A stretch of DNA of 64,000 nt from UBA4416 sp943362175 (GTDB lineage Bacteria > Bacteroidota > Bacteroidia > B-17B0 > Aurantibacillaceae). Shown piece by piece: positions 1 to 8,390 of this stretch (position 1 is the first letter of the stretch; each line of letters begins with the position of its first letter). Position numbers and translations under genes: made by a program. Location of the stretch: positions 4,538-68,537 of the forward strand of contig CALRIU020000026.1 in assembly GCA_943362175.1 (NCBI GenBank), given 5' to 3'. The notes under the pieces were generated by a model that was given only the letters and a program-made list of their open reading frames with translations, was not told where the DNA came from and searched no databases.

Positions 1-1533
1 ATCAGCGAGCGGATCAAGTACATTACCACAGAGCTCTCGGATGTAGAAGCCGAAGCGGAAGATTTTAAAACAAAAAATAAATTAACGGACATTACGTCGG
101 AAGCGGAGCTGTTCCTGAAAACCGGCAGCGAGAGCGAAATGAGCCTGGTAGAGGCGGGTACACAACTGATGCTTGTGAACTATATGTATGACGATTTGCA
201 GAAAAGAACAAATCCGGCTGACCTTATTCCTGCTAATTTAGGTTTGCAGGATCCTGCTATTGCTTCTACGATCAATGATTATAATAAGATCGTGCTGGAC
301 CGCAACCGCATTCTGAAAAATGCCGGTGATAAAAATCCGGTGATCGAAAACATCGACTCTCAGTTGCTGGGAATAAGGGCCAGCCTGAAAGAAAGCCTTG
401 CCAACTTAAAAACAGCCCTGGTCATTAAGATGAGAGAGCTGAATAAGCAGGAAGGAGGCATCAACTCCAAGATCGCTTCTGTGCCAAGGTATGAGCGAGA
501 GTTCAGGATCATCCAACGGCAGCAGCAAATCAAGGAAGCGCTGTACCTGTACCTGTTGCAAAAAAGAGAAGAAACCAATATTGCCCTGGCGGTGACCGTT
601 TCAAATACCAAGATCATAGACGCTGCGCATAGTAATGGCCGCATGGTAGCGCCGAAGAGGCAGGTCATTTACCTCTTGTCCCTTTTGTTGGGCGTTCTGC
701 TGCCGGTATTATACTTTTACCTGGCCGACCTGCTCGACACCAGGGTGCATGGCAAAAAAGACATCGATAAGCTGAAGCTGCCATTCCTCGGAGATATTCC
801 GTTAAGCGATTCCAAAAATAAGATCGTGGTTTCGAGGAACGATAATTCTGGCATTGCCGAAGCCTTTCGCCTGTTGCGGACGAATGTTGATTTTATGCTG
901 GGCTCAGACCGCACTTCCGGCAAAACGGTATTTGTAACATCCACTATCGGCCAGGAAGGAAAGTCCTTTGTGGGATTAAACCTGGCGGCGAGCCTCGCCA
1001 TTTCGGGGAAGAAGACCCTGCTTGTGGGCATGGACCTAAGAGCACCGAAGATTCTGAAGTACCTGAACCTGGAAGACAAAAAAGGGCTCACCAACCTTGT
1101 CATGAGCGGGAACATGAACGCTTCGGATTATATTTTCAGCTTACCGGAGCTGGAAGGCCTCGATATCCTGCCCTCCGGATCGATCCCTCCGAACCCCGCA
1201 GAGTTATTGATGGACCCGCGGATCAGGGAATTGTTCGACCTGTTGAAACAGCAGTACGATTACATCGTGGTAGATACAGCCCCGGTGGGGATGGTCACCG
1301 ATACGCTGCTGCTGAATGCCTATGCCGATGCCTTTGTGTATGTGGTGCGTGCCAATTACCTCGATAAGCGACTCCTGAGCATTGCCGAAACGGTATTCAA
1401 AGAAAAGCGCCTGTCGAATATGGCGATACTCATCAACGGCTCCGATCATTCCAAAGGCTATGGTTATGGCTACGGGTATGGCGGCTACGGCTACGGAGCC
1501 GATAAGCCGCGCCGGTGGTGGCAAAGAAAATAA
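1..1533 (+). CDS. Tyrosine autokinase for exopolysaccharide export (BY-kinase), 5'-truncated
   Basis: The reading frame is open from base 1, so the start lies upstream of the window; only about the last 510 residues are seen. The first part is helical (end of the periplasmic chain-length/GNVR region). A membrane segment follows near bases 660-720 (YLLSLLLGVLLPVLYFYLAD). The cytoplasmic kinase domain has Walker A (GQEGKS, near base 952), the second aspartate motif (VGMDLRAPK) and Walker B (YIVVDTAP, near base 1260). The C-terminus is a tyrosine-glycine cluster (GYGYGYGYGGYGYG), the usual autophosphorylation tail of the Wzc/CpsD family. By family knowledge it controls chain length or export of capsule/EPS at the inner membrane with an outer-membrane Wza-like protein. 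EPS genes are expected upstream. It converges with the OmpA gene at a shared terminator. Family confidence is high; the polysaccharide is unknown. Confidence 0.93.
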   Translation: MSERIKYITTELSDVEAEAEDFKTKNKLTDITSEAELFLKTGSESEMSLVEAGTQLMLVNYMYDDLQKRTNPADLIPANLGLQDPAIASTINDYNKIVLDRNRILKNAGDKNPVIENIDSQLLGIRASLKESLANLKTALVIKMRELNKQEGGINSKIASVPRYEREFRIIQRQQQIKEALYLYLLQKREETNIALAVTVSNTKIIDAAHSNGRMVAPKRQVIYLLSLLLGVLLPVLYFYLADLLDTRVHGKKDIDKLKLPFLGDIPLSDSKNKIVVSRNDNSGIAEAFRLLRTNVDFMLGSDRTSGKTVFVTSTIGQEGKSFVGLNLAASLAISGKKTLLVGMDLRAPKILKYLNLEDKKGLTNLVMSGNMNASDYIFSLPELEGLDILPSGSIPPNPAELLMDPRIRELFDLLKQQYDYIVVDTAPVGMVTDTLLLNAYADAFVYVVRANYLDKRLLSIAETVFKEKRLSNMAILINGSDHSKGYGYGYGYGGYGYGADKPRRWWQRK

Positions 1534-1543
1534 TACCTGAAAT

Positions 1544-1578
1544 AAAAAATCCCATCATGCATATGATGGGATTTTTTT
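1544..1578. terminator. Bidirectional rho-independent terminator
   Basis: A perfect stem (AAAAATCCCATCAT paired with ATGATGGGATTTTT) around a GCAT loop, with T runs on both strands. It lies between the convergent kinase gene and the minus-strand OmpA gene and probably stops both. Confidence 0.85.
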
Positions 1579-1597
1579 ATGGTATCGTCTTACAATC

Positions 1598-2746
1598 TTA
1601 TTTGGTTTTAGCTTTTGGTTTGGCTTTCGCTTTAGCAGCAGTAGGCGCAGAGCCTACTTTGATCTCCACGCGCCTGTTTTTCGCTCTTCCTTCTTCCACC
1701 TCGTTATTGGCAATAGGATAGGCTGAGCCAAAAGCCTGGGTGGAAATGCGCTTGATATCTACTTTCTTGGATACCAGGTAGTTCTTTACCACATCGGCCC
1801 TTTCCTGCGATAGTTTCATGTTCACCGCATCCGTGCCGGAATTATCGGCATGCCCGTTGATCACAAATTTTACTTTCGGAAATTTTTTCATTTGCACGAT
1901 CAACGCGTCCAGCCCGCGGTAAGCCTCTTCATCCAGCGTGGCATCGTTGGTTTTGAAATTAATGAACTTCAGGTATTTCGATATGAGGTTTCCATCATAG
2001 AGCTGCAGGTCCGTATCCATGTCCTGTGGTTTGGATTTGAGCGCATCAAAGATCTTTTCGAGCTCGTTGAATTTTTTCTGCAGGTCGGCAACCTTGTTCT
2101 CGCAGGCTTTGGCATCTGCTTTCAGCTTTTCATAATTGGTTTTAATGCTGTTGATTTTGGCCACGGGATCGCTTACCGCTTGTGTGGTGCCGCCACCGGA
2201 GCCACCGCTGCTGACCATGCCTGTGCCTTCTGTGCTCAGCTGTGCCTGCTCGGCATCACTAAGCTTGTAGTCGTAAGCTTCGCCCGCCTTGGAAATGGTA
2301 TTCACCGTTTGCCCTTTGCAGTCGAAGATGATGAGCTTGCCGGCTTCTGTCACTTTGGTATCTTCGGTGCTTATTTTGAAGCTGTAGTGTGCGGCAGGAT
2401 CCACATTCTGGAAGTTGAAGTTACCGTTGTTGGCGGTTTTCTGGCTGATCACAGTTCCATTCTCACTGACCAGCATCAGCGTAATATCTGTAATCGGGAA
2501 GCGCGCCTTGTTAAGGCCTGTGAGCTTGCCGCAAATGTTGATGGCTTTCACCGAAGTCACAGGAGTTGCTGCTGCAGGCGGAGCCTCATCGATGCCCGCT
2601 AAGGCCAGCTTCACCAGCGAGTCGCGTTTTTCCAGCTCGGTCATATAGTCCGAAATCTTAATGACCTGCTCGTCGCTGTATACCGTCTGGGCAAAGCCCT
2701 TCAGCCAGGTGACAGCAAGTAATAGTGTAAATAAAAAAATCCTCAT
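1598..2746 (-). CDS. OmpA-family outer-membrane/peptidoglycan-linking protein with carboxypeptidase-like domain
   Basis: 382 residues with a signal peptide (MRIFLFTLLLAVTWLKGFAQ). Residues about 65-150 resemble a carboxypeptidase-regulatory-like beta domain (NNGNFNFQNVDPAAHYSF). A coiled coil follows at about 195-245, then an OmpA C-terminal domain at about 260-365 (INGHADNSGTD, LSQERADVVKNYL, AKNRRVEIKV), which binds peptidoglycan in this family. A short lysine/alanine tail ends the protein. The start is only 18 bp after the upstream barrel gene, so it is the last gene of a three-gene operon (4330 to 1598). Its CRD-to-OmpA linker resembles the 826-residue protein at 45.7-48.1 kb. Likely role: anchoring an outer-membrane assembly to the wall; exact partner unknown. 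Confidence 0.88.
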   Translation of the reverse strand: MRIFLFTLLLAVTWLKGFAQTVYSDEQVIKISDYMTELEKRDSLVKLALAGIDEAPPAAATPVTSVKAINICGKLTGLNKARFPITDITLMLVSENGTVISQKTANNGNFNFQNVDPAAHYSFKISTEDTKVTEAGKLIIFDCKGQTVNTISKAGEAYDYKLSDAEQAQLSTEGTGMVSSGGSGGGTTQAVSDPVAKINSIKTNYEKLKADAKACENKVADLQKKFNELEKIFDALKSKPQDMDTDLQLYDGNLISKYLKFINFKTNDATLDEEAYRGLDALIVQMKKFPKVKFVINGHADNSGTDAVNMKLSQERADVVKNYLVSKKVDIKRISTQAFGSAYPIANNEVEEGRAKNRRVEIKVGSAPTAAKAKAKPKAKTK

Positions 2747-2764
2747 GGCAATAAAATAAGATGG

Positions 2765-3493
2765 TTACGTGTCGTATGTTTTTTTAATATGAAGTCGGGC
2801 AGCTTTCAGGCGCTTGTGGTTGCCGCTGAATTTCCAGATCAGGCCCGCCGAGTGCTGTAAATAATTGGAGCCGGTTTTCAGGATCGGAGAGGTGAGTCCG
2901 AATTTTCCCGATCCCTGGATGTTAAAGCCCAGCACATGGTCAATGGCCCAGATATTAAAGCCGAAGCCTGCATTTAAGGTCGCGATGTTTTTGTATTTAG
3001 ATACTGTACGCATGGTATAGCCGAAGCCTGAGAAGAGGTAAGGCTCTATCCTGTACAGTTTGGTGAGGGTTTTTTTACCATTGAGGTCCACGGAGAAAAG
3101 AGTCCCCGCATTGGTGAAAACGGCGTTGTTGATAGTCTTCCCGGCTTTGAGGCTGTTATAGGTCAGGGCAAGCTCGATGCTCCAGTTGTACCTGCATTCT
3201 TTTTCGATGGCCAGCTTTGCAGAAGGGAAAATGTTCCAGGCGTTTTTAGCATCAAACACCTTATTGAAAGGTTTTCCGTCATCGTCCACCACGCTGCCAC
3301 CCCCCTGGAGAATCCAGGGAGTTTTGGTGATGAAGTGCTTAAACCCCTGTTTGGGTCCGTAGGATGGCACCAGGTAGGGGTGGATGTTCTTTTTTTGCGC
3401 GAAAGCACTCCCTGTGGCATAACACAGGCAAAAGGCTGCCAGCAGGAGGCTGAAATATCTGAAGCCAAAGGGGCTTTTCAATCTTTTCTGCAA
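2765..3493 (-). CDS. Outer-membrane beta-barrel-like protein, paralogue of the next gene
   Basis: 242 residues. The only usable start in frame before an upstream stop is a TTG at 3491-3493; it gives a signal peptide ending near ATGSAFAQ. The mature protein alternates short hydrophobic strands with turns (IEPYLFSGFGYTM, LNAGFGFNIWAIDH, HSAGLIWKF) and ends in a basic tail, which looks like a small outer-membrane barrel. It shares the pattern WxxGxGxxVxDDDGKPFNKxFDAxxxWN and ...SNYLQHSxGxxxKF with the gene at 3611-4330, so the two are tandem paralogues. No known function was recognised. Confidence 0.75.
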   Translation of the reverse strand: MQKRLKSPFGFRYFSLLLAAFCLCYATGSAFAQKKNIHPYLVPSYGPKQGFKHFITKTPWILQGGGSVVDDDGKPFNKVFDAKNAWNIFPSAKLAIEKECRYNWSIELALTYNSLKAGKTINNAVFTNAGTLFSVDLNGKKTLTKLYRIEPYLFSGFGYTMRTVSKYKNIATLNAGFGFNIWAIDHVLGFNIQGSGKFGLTSPILKTGSNYLQHSAGLIWKFSGNHKRLKAARLHIKKTYDT

Positions 3494-3610
3494 AGTGATA
3501 GGCGTAGTTTTTTAACAAGTATACTGCTTTTTTTTAACATCCTCAAAGCGGGAGGCGTTAAAAAACATCGGGAAAGGCTTTAGAATCGGGTAAACAGAGA
3601 AGAAGGCGTC

Positions 3611-4330
3611 TTATTTTTTGTGGCCGCGGGTTTTAAAGAATTTGTATTTGTTGCCGGTTCTTCCCGGTTTCTGGCCATAGCGTGATTCTGTCGTTTGGAA
3701 CTTATACACAAAACCGAGAGAATGTTGCAGGTAGTTGCCGGAAGTTTTAATAAAAGGCGACTTCAATGCAAATTTAGCCTGCGACTGCACGTTGATGCCG
3801 ATCATATCGTCATATACCCAGCAGTTGAAGCCCAGGCCGATGTTGGCAGTAGCGGCGCTGGTGGTTTTGCCGGCACCCCTGTAGGTATAGCCATAACCAT
3901 GTAATACATAAGGGTCGAAAAACGCCAGGTTTTTTGCGAATTCGGCAAAGCTGAATTTGCCGTTGATATCAGCGGAGAAAAAAGACTGTGTGCTTTTCAG
4001 AACATCGTTATTCAGCGTCTTGCCGCTTTTCAGCTGGTTATAGTTAGCTGCAAACTCTACGCTCCAGCCCTGGATCAATACTTTTTCACAGCTTACTTTA
4101 GAAGGGTAAGGCACCACATTCCAGGACTTGCCTGCATCAAATAATTTATTGAAAGGCTTCCCGTCATCGTCAATCACATTCCAGCCGAGGCCTACAATCC
4201 AGGGAGATCGGATGGTAGAGCGCTGTACATTTTCCCAAAACTGGCCTTTGGATTTTCTACCCTGCCCAATACCCTCCAGGCTAAAGACGAAGGAGAAAAG
4301 GATAAAAAATAAAAGAAAAAGGTGTTTCAT
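3611..4330 (-). CDS. Outer-membrane beta-barrel-like protein, first gene of envelope operon
   Basis: 239 residues starting at an ATG, with signal peptide MKHLFLLFFILFSFVFS and a cut near EGIGQ. It is a clear paralogue of the downstream gene (shared VIDDDGKPFNKLFDAGKSWN and GNYLQHSLGFVYKF). It has beta-barrel-like alternation (YVLHGYGYTYRGAG, ANIGLGFNCWVYDDMIGINV) and a strongly basic C-terminus. A good Bacteroidota promoter lies just upstream, so transcription of the three-gene operon probably begins here. The operon mates (a second barrel and an OmpA protein) suggest an outer-membrane complex tied to peptidoglycan. The function itself cannot be assigned. Confidence 0.78.
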   Translation of the reverse strand: MKHLFLLFFILFSFVFSLEGIGQGRKSKGQFWENVQRSTIRSPWIVGLGWNVIDDDGKPFNKLFDAGKSWNVVPYPSKVSCEKVLIQGWSVEFAANYNQLKSGKTLNNDVLKSTQSFFSADINGKFSFAEFAKNLAFFDPYVLHGYGYTYRGAGKTTSAATANIGLGFNCWVYDDMIGINVQSQAKFALKSPFIKTSGNYLQHSLGFVYKFQTTESRYGQKPGRTGNKYKFFKTRGHKK

Positions 4331-4352
4331 GAATACGTCTTTAAGATTTCAG

Positions 4353-4382
4353 CAAAAATAGGCCATTTTATTGGATGAGCAA
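4353..4382 (-). promoter_or_regulatory. Bacteroidota-type promoter of the barrel/OmpA operon
   Basis: On the minus strand: TTG at 4380-4382, 19 bp spacer, TATTTTTG at 4353-4360, an exact match to TAnnTTTG. It lies 22 bp before the ATG of the first barrel gene. Confidence 0.7.
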
Positions 4383-4463
4383 GGGTTTTGGGTAAATAAA
4401 ATGTCAAATTTCCGGGTAAAACACCTCCATCTCTGTGGTAAATACTGGCGCCCGGACGGGAAA

Positions 4464-4498
4464 TAAAAAATCCTCCCGCGATGCCTCGGGAGGATTTT
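4464..4498 (-). terminator. Rho-independent terminator of the SRPBCC/GyrI gene
   Basis: On the minus strand the stem AAAATCCTCCCG / CGGGAGGATTTT closes a short loop and is followed by a T run. It lies 21 bp after the stop of the gene at 4520-5521. Confidence 0.85.
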
Positions 4499-4519
4499 GA
4501 GAATTCAGAAAGTGTTGCG

Positions 4520-5521
4520 CTATTTGACAACATAATAGATCTTCGTCAGCCATTTCGCAGGATCTTTCTCTGTCATCGGATCCGTAATGTATTCTTCCAC
4601 GACAACTGACTGGCTCAGTCCTTTTTCTTTCATGTAGGTATCCATGGCGTAGTGTGCCTGGGCCGATTTGTCGTAAGGGCCGTAATAGTCGATCAGTAAT
4701 ACCTTGCCGGCCGGCGTTTCAAATTTTTCCAGCCCGCTGAGTTTGGTGCTTCCCGAAACTTCCATCACCGGGGCAAAATCTGCTACCATGGTTGTTTCGT
4801 CAAAGGAGAAATAAATGGCCTTGGGAGCACCGATGGCTTCTGCCTTGGCTTTTTTCATCGCCTCTCCGATCTCTCCGTAGGTTTTGCCAATGTAATCCGC
4901 CATTTTGGGGAATTCGAGCTTGGTGCGTTTGCCATAGTACGTTTTAGCTTCCCAGTTCAGCTCCTGCACCTCATAGTGTACTGTGGCTGTTTCCGCAGGC
5001 ATGCTTTCCATGGCTGTTTTAAATTTGGCAAGCCCTTTTTCGAAAAGATCGCCTAATTTTTTGTCCATGTTCATGAATAGCGCCATCCCTCTGAAAAGAA
5101 AAGGCGTTTTTCCGTAAAGTACCCAGGAGATATTACTTTTAGAAGCATCCAGGGATTTCACGATAAAATAGATATCAGCCTTAAATCCTCCAAAGTCCAT
5201 CAGGTAAATCACAGAATCCTGCCTGGTGTGTTGATAGGTCATGGTGCCTTTGCCAACATCGTCCTTGTCGCTTTCCCACGACATGGAGGCTCCTTCTTTT
5301 CCCGCTTCCCCGGTATAGCTTACTTTCATGGCCGGATCCAGCTCCGTCCAGGGGCTCCACACATCATGGAAGAATTTCAGGTCGGTGGTCTTTTCCCGCA
5401 CCTTATCCGCAGGCGCATTGATCTCGGCAGAGCGTTCCACTTTGGATGCGGACGGGCCTGCAAAGCACAGGATGATGTACACGGCAATGAGGCCGAGAAT
5501 AACGTAGAGGATTTTTTTCAT
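4520..5521 (-). CDS. Membrane-anchored SRPBCC domain protein with GyrI-like effector-binding domain
   Basis: 333 residues. An N-terminal hydrophobic segment (MKKILYVILGLIAVYIILCF) is a signal anchor. Residues about 28-170 are SRPBCC/START-like (INAPADKVREKTTDLKFFHDVWSPW is split here by the typical helix; then SWVLYGKTPFLFRG). Residues about 185-333 are a GyrI-like/AraC effector-binding domain (YYGKRTKLEF, GKVLLIDYYGPYDKSAQAHY, EEYITDP). By family knowledge both folds bind small hydrophobic or cationic ligands, so a ligand-binding or detoxifying role outside the inner membrane is plausible but unproven. It is a single-gene unit with its own terminator. Confidence 0.8.
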   Translation of the reverse strand: MKKILYVILGLIAVYIILCFAGPSASKVERSAEINAPADKVREKTTDLKFFHDVWSPWTELDPAMKVSYTGEAGKEGASMSWESDKDDVGKGTMTYQHTRQDSVIYLMDFGGFKADIYFIVKSLDASKSNISWVLYGKTPFLFRGMALFMNMDKKLGDLFEKGLAKFKTAMESMPAETATVHYEVQELNWEAKTYYGKRTKLEFPKMADYIGKTYGEIGEAMKKAKAEAIGAPKAIYFSFDETTMVADFAPVMEVSGSTKLSGLEKFETPAGKVLLIDYYGPYDKSAQAHYAMDTYMKEKGLSQSVVVEEYITDPMTEKDPAKWLTKIYYVVK

Positions 5522-5784
5522 AGGTATGGGGTTTAGTTTTTACCGAAATTAGATAAAAATCAAATATGATTTGGCAAATTTTCAGTCACAATCAAACTCC
5601 TTTAAGTTTTCAATGCCCCTGATTACTGCTTTTTATTGCGCTTCATTATTCCTTTGCCGGGAATTTGAAATAGTCCGGAAGCCCTGGTATCCTTAGAGAG
5701 ACAATGAGCGGTAGCTGCCTGGTAGTGGTTCATTCCGGAATTGACATTCCAATTATTTGCGGATGATAAACAGAGCCCGGCGCT
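5522..5784. other. Intergenic region without a recognised gene
   Basis: The divergent gap between the SRPBCC gene and the small exported protein. No plausible open reading frame or RNA gene was seen. On the minus strand there is a weak -7-like TAATTTCG near 5548; the plus-strand promoter lies at 5785-5828. Confidence 0.5.
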
Positions 5785-5828
5785 TGTACATTGGTTATCA
5801 AAGAGCCAGGTTTAATTTGCTACTTCGC
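5785..5828 (+). promoter_or_regulatory. Promoter region shared with the paralogue at 9.2 kb
   Basis: Contains TGTACATT (5785-5792), TTTAA (5811-5815) and GCTACTTCGC (5819-5828). The same three elements, at the same spacing (36 bp from TGTACATT to TACTTCGC), precede the paralogous gene, while the bases between them differ. TACTTCGC is one mismatch from TAnnTTTG and is probably the -7 box; TGTACATT near -46 would be an activator site. Confidence 0.6.
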
Positions 5829-5868
5829 ACCGGCAAATTTTAATTCACTAACCAAAAACATAAACCCA

Positions 5869-6255
5869 ATGAAAAAACAACTGATTACCTTATCTCTTCT
5901 CATGATTGGTGCCTGTGCGGCACAGGCTCAAACAGGCGGAACCGCCAAGCCTGCTGCCACCAAAGCCCAAGCAGCCAAGCCTGCCGTGTCCGAAAACATG
6001 AAAGCCTTTCTGGCCATGTTCAACGGCGACTACAAAATGGTAACCGAAGCGCTTGCCAAATATGAGAAGGAAGGGCTCGACCGTCATAACATGGATATGT
6101 ATGACCTGAACCAGCCTAAAGTGATGAGCACCGAGATCAAAGACAAGCAGGAAAAATACCTGATCGAAGTGAAATCCGGTGTCACAACCCGCAAATTTGA
6201 GATCCACTGGGAAGACGGAAAAATTTCCGAGGTAAAAGACCTTGGCCTTAAATAG
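5869..6255 (+). CDS. Small exported protein of unknown function
   Basis: 128 residues from the ATG at 5869, which gives a clean signal peptide (MKKQLITLSLLMIGACAAQA, then Q). An upstream in-frame extension to 5791 crosses the promoter and is not credible. The mature protein starts with an Ala/Lys/Thr/Pro-rich linker, then a helical part (MKAFLAMFNGDYKMVTEAL, EKEGLDRHNMDMYDL) and a C-terminal beta part (KYLIEVKSGVTTRKFEIHW, GKISEVKDLGLK). No family was recognised. A paralogue with a nonsense codon lies at 9365-9754. The pair flanks the LytS/LytTR genes and shares a promoter, so regulation by that system is plausible. Confidence 0.85.
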   Translation: MKKQLITLSLLMIGACAAQAQTGGTAKPAATKAQAAKPAVSENMKAFLAMFNGDYKMVTEALAKYEKEGLDRHNMDMYDLNQPKVMSTEIKDKQEKYLIEVKSGVTTRKFEIHWEDGKISEVKDLGLK

Positions 6256-6316
6256 GCCGGGCAAATGATGGAACAGATCGCCGTTGTGCTGTATGGCCTG
6301 TTCCAGTTCATTAATG

Positions 6317-6350
6317 AAAGAGGTTAAGATCATAATATCTTAACCTCTTT
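6317..6350 (+). terminator. Probable terminator hairpin after the small exported protein
   Basis: A perfect 14-bp stem (AAAGAGGTTAAGAT / ATCTTAACCTCTTT) with a 6-base loop; the right arm ends in TTT but no long T run follows. It separates this gene from the kinase promoter. Confidence 0.65.
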
Positions 6351-6370
6351 GTGCTATTTGGGAAATTGTG

Positions 6371-6403
6371 TTGAAAATCAAATTTCAATAATTGGTATTT
6401 TTG
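6371..6403 (+). promoter_or_regulatory. Promoter of the histidine kinase gene
   Basis: TTG at 6371-6373, 22 bp spacer, TATTTTTG at 6396-6403. The -7 box ends only 4 bp before the ATG at 6408, so the transcript should start at or next to the start codon. Confidence 0.68.
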
Positions 6404-6407
6404 CAGC

Positions 6408-8330
6408 ATGAAACCATTCCTGCTTCTCTGTTTTATGATGTTCTTTGCCTGGTTGGGCCGTGCCCAGGATGTGCCGGTTATAAAAAAACCAGGAGCAGGG
6501 GCACCGGCAACTACCGATACGGTGGAAGCGATGGGGGTCATTGATGTCGGATGGGACTTTATTTATTCGGGCCAGTATGATTCGGCCCTGTATTACCTGA
6601 ACCGGGGCCTTGACCTGTCGAAGCGTCTTAGCTTCCGACGGGGTATCCTGGCCTACTATCACGGTAGGGCGCATATTTTTTCTTACCAGGGCAACAATGT
6701 CAAGGCGCTTCAGATATACAACCTGCTGCTGAGCGAGGCGCGTGCCAATAAACATAAGCAAGGGATGTACAAGGCTTATGCCGCCATCGGACTGACGCAG
6801 CGGGATCTGGGCCGCTTTCCGGAAGCGATGGAGGCCACGCTGCAAGCGTTGCGCTATGCGACAGAGCTTGGTAAAAAGAAGCAGGTAGCATCTGCTTACT
6901 CCAATATCGGCCTGATCCTCTCGGATCAGAACAAGCCGGAAAAAGCGATTCCCTATTACGAAAAAGCCATTTCCATATTTGCGGAGACGGGCGATAGCAT
7001 GAACCTTAGTTTCCAGTACAATGACCTGGGAGCGATCTATGAAGACCTGCACCAGGGAGAGAAAGCGAGAAAATCGCTTTACCTTGCCCTGCAATGCGGG
7101 CAAGCCGGCGGAAATATGAGCGCTGTAGCCTCGGCCCATACGAACCTGGGCGCTTATTTTCTCAGCGCCGCCTTACCCGACTCCGCCTTGTGGCATTTGC
7201 AAAAAGCCATTGGCTTGTGGGAAAAACAGGGCGACGTGGAGGGACTGATTCCCTGTATTGTGAACGTGGGATACATCTATTCCAAAAAAGGAAATGTGGG
7301 GAAGAGCCTGGTCTATGTGGAGGAAGCGAACAAAATGGCCTATGCGGTTCATAGCCTGCATTTTGTTGCGGAAACCGAAAAGATCCTCAGCGAGGTCCAC
7401 CGTGATGCGCATGATTTTCAAAAAGCCTTTGAGCATTATCGCAAGTATATAACTGCGCGCGACAGCATGTTCAACGAGGAGAACGCCGCCAGGATCGTGA
7501 AATCGGAAATGAGCTACGAGTTTGAAAAGAAGCAGATGCTGGCACAGCAGGAGCAGCTCAAAAAAGACACGGAAGCGGAAGCGACCCGCAAAAAGCAGCA
7601 GGTGATCATCTGGGTGGTCAGCGTCTCCTTCATTCTCTTGTCGGTGATCGCTTTCCTGGTAATACGCCAGTTCCGCTTTAAGAACAGGGAGCGGGAGATG
7701 CAGCTCGAGCAAAAGCTCCTGCGCTCGCAGATGAACCCTCATTTTATTTTCAATTCGTTACAGGCTATCCAGAATTTTATTTTGAAACGAAATGAGAAGG
7801 ACGCGGTGCGCTACCTCGGCTCCTTCGCATCGATCACGCGCTCGGTGCTCGAAAATTCGCGGATGGAAATGATCCCCCTGCGCAAAGAGGTGGGCCTGCT
7901 CGGCAATTACCTGCAATTGCAGAAGCTGAGGTTCGGCGAAAAATTTGATTACGAAGTTCAGGTAGATGAGGCTATCAGCCAGGATGAAGTATATATTCCG
8001 CCGATGCTCTCGCAGCCTTTTATTGAGAATGCCCTTGAGCATGGCATGAACGGCATTGAAGCGGGAGGCCTCATACAGGTGCATTTCAGTATGCAGGGCC
8101 AGGCGCTGGTGTTGGAGATCAGGGACAATGGTTACGGCATTCAGGCCCCGAAGAAACATGAAAAAGATCATACCTCGCTGGCGATGACCATTACCCGCGA
8201 ACGCATTGAGCTCATGAACCGGAAAAGCGATGCGAAGATCACGTTTAGCGTGTCTGATGCTTACCCGGGGACGGAGCGTGTAGGAGTAAAGGTGCGCTTC
8301 ATCATTCCCCTGTCGGGCATATCAATTTAA
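6408..8330 (+). CDS. TPR sensor histidine kinase of the LytS/His_kinase family
   Basis: 640 residues. Signal peptide MKPFLLLCFMMFFAWLGRAQ; a periplasmic array of TPRs at about 45-350 (repeated A...N.G......G....A...Y..A pattern); a short coiled coil rich in Glu/Lys; one membrane helix at about 397-418 (VIIWVVSVSFILLSVIAFLV). The cytoplasmic kinase domain has the H-box RSQMNPHFIFNSLQAIQNF (phosphoacceptor His near 444), the N-box PFIENALEHG near 540 and the G-box RDNGYGI. This is the HisKA-less LytS-type kinase. Its partner is the LytTR regulator 60 bp downstream. The TPRs suggest that it senses a periplasmic protein or peptide; the signal is unknown. Confidence 0.95.
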   Translation: MKPFLLLCFMMFFAWLGRAQDVPVIKKPGAGAPATTDTVEAMGVIDVGWDFIYSGQYDSALYYLNRGLDLSKRLSFRRGILAYYHGRAHIFSYQGNNVKALQIYNLLLSEARANKHKQGMYKAYAAIGLTQRDLGRFPEAMEATLQALRYATELGKKKQVASAYSNIGLILSDQNKPEKAIPYYEKAISIFAETGDSMNLSFQYNDLGAIYEDLHQGEKARKSLYLALQCGQAGGNMSAVASAHTNLGAYFLSAALPDSALWHLQKAIGLWEKQGDVEGLIPCIVNVGYIYSKKGNVGKSLVYVEEANKMAYAVHSLHFVAETEKILSEVHRDAHDFQKAFEHYRKYITARDSMFNEENAARIVKSEMSYEFEKKQMLAQQEQLKKDTEAEATRKKQQVIIWVVSVSFILLSVIAFLVIRQFRFKNREREMQLEQKLLRSQMNPHFIFNSLQAIQNFILKRNEKDAVRYLGSFASITRSVLENSRMEMIPLRKEVGLLGNYLQLQKLRFGEKFDYEVQVDEAISQDEVYIPPMLSQPFIENALEHGMNGIEAGGLIQVHFSMQGQALVLEIRDNGYGIQAPKKHEKDHTSLAMTITRERIELMNRKSDAKITFSVSDAYPGTERVGVKVRFIIPLSGISI

Positions 8331-8352
8331 TGTTAATTGATCAGATGCCGGA

Positions 8353-8381
8353 TTGGCACTGAACTTTAATATGTATTTTTG
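8353..8381 (+). promoter_or_regulatory. Promoter of the LytTR response regulator gene
   Basis: TTG at 8353-8355, 18 bp spacer, exact TATTTTTG at 8374-8381, 9 bp before the ATG at 8391. The regulator therefore has its own promoter besides any read-through from the kinase gene. Confidence 0.65.
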
Positions 8382-8390
8382 CAACAGGTT

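Noticed and set aside
5791..5868. Upstream start for the small exported protein
   Set aside because: It runs through the promoter and would bury the signal peptide.
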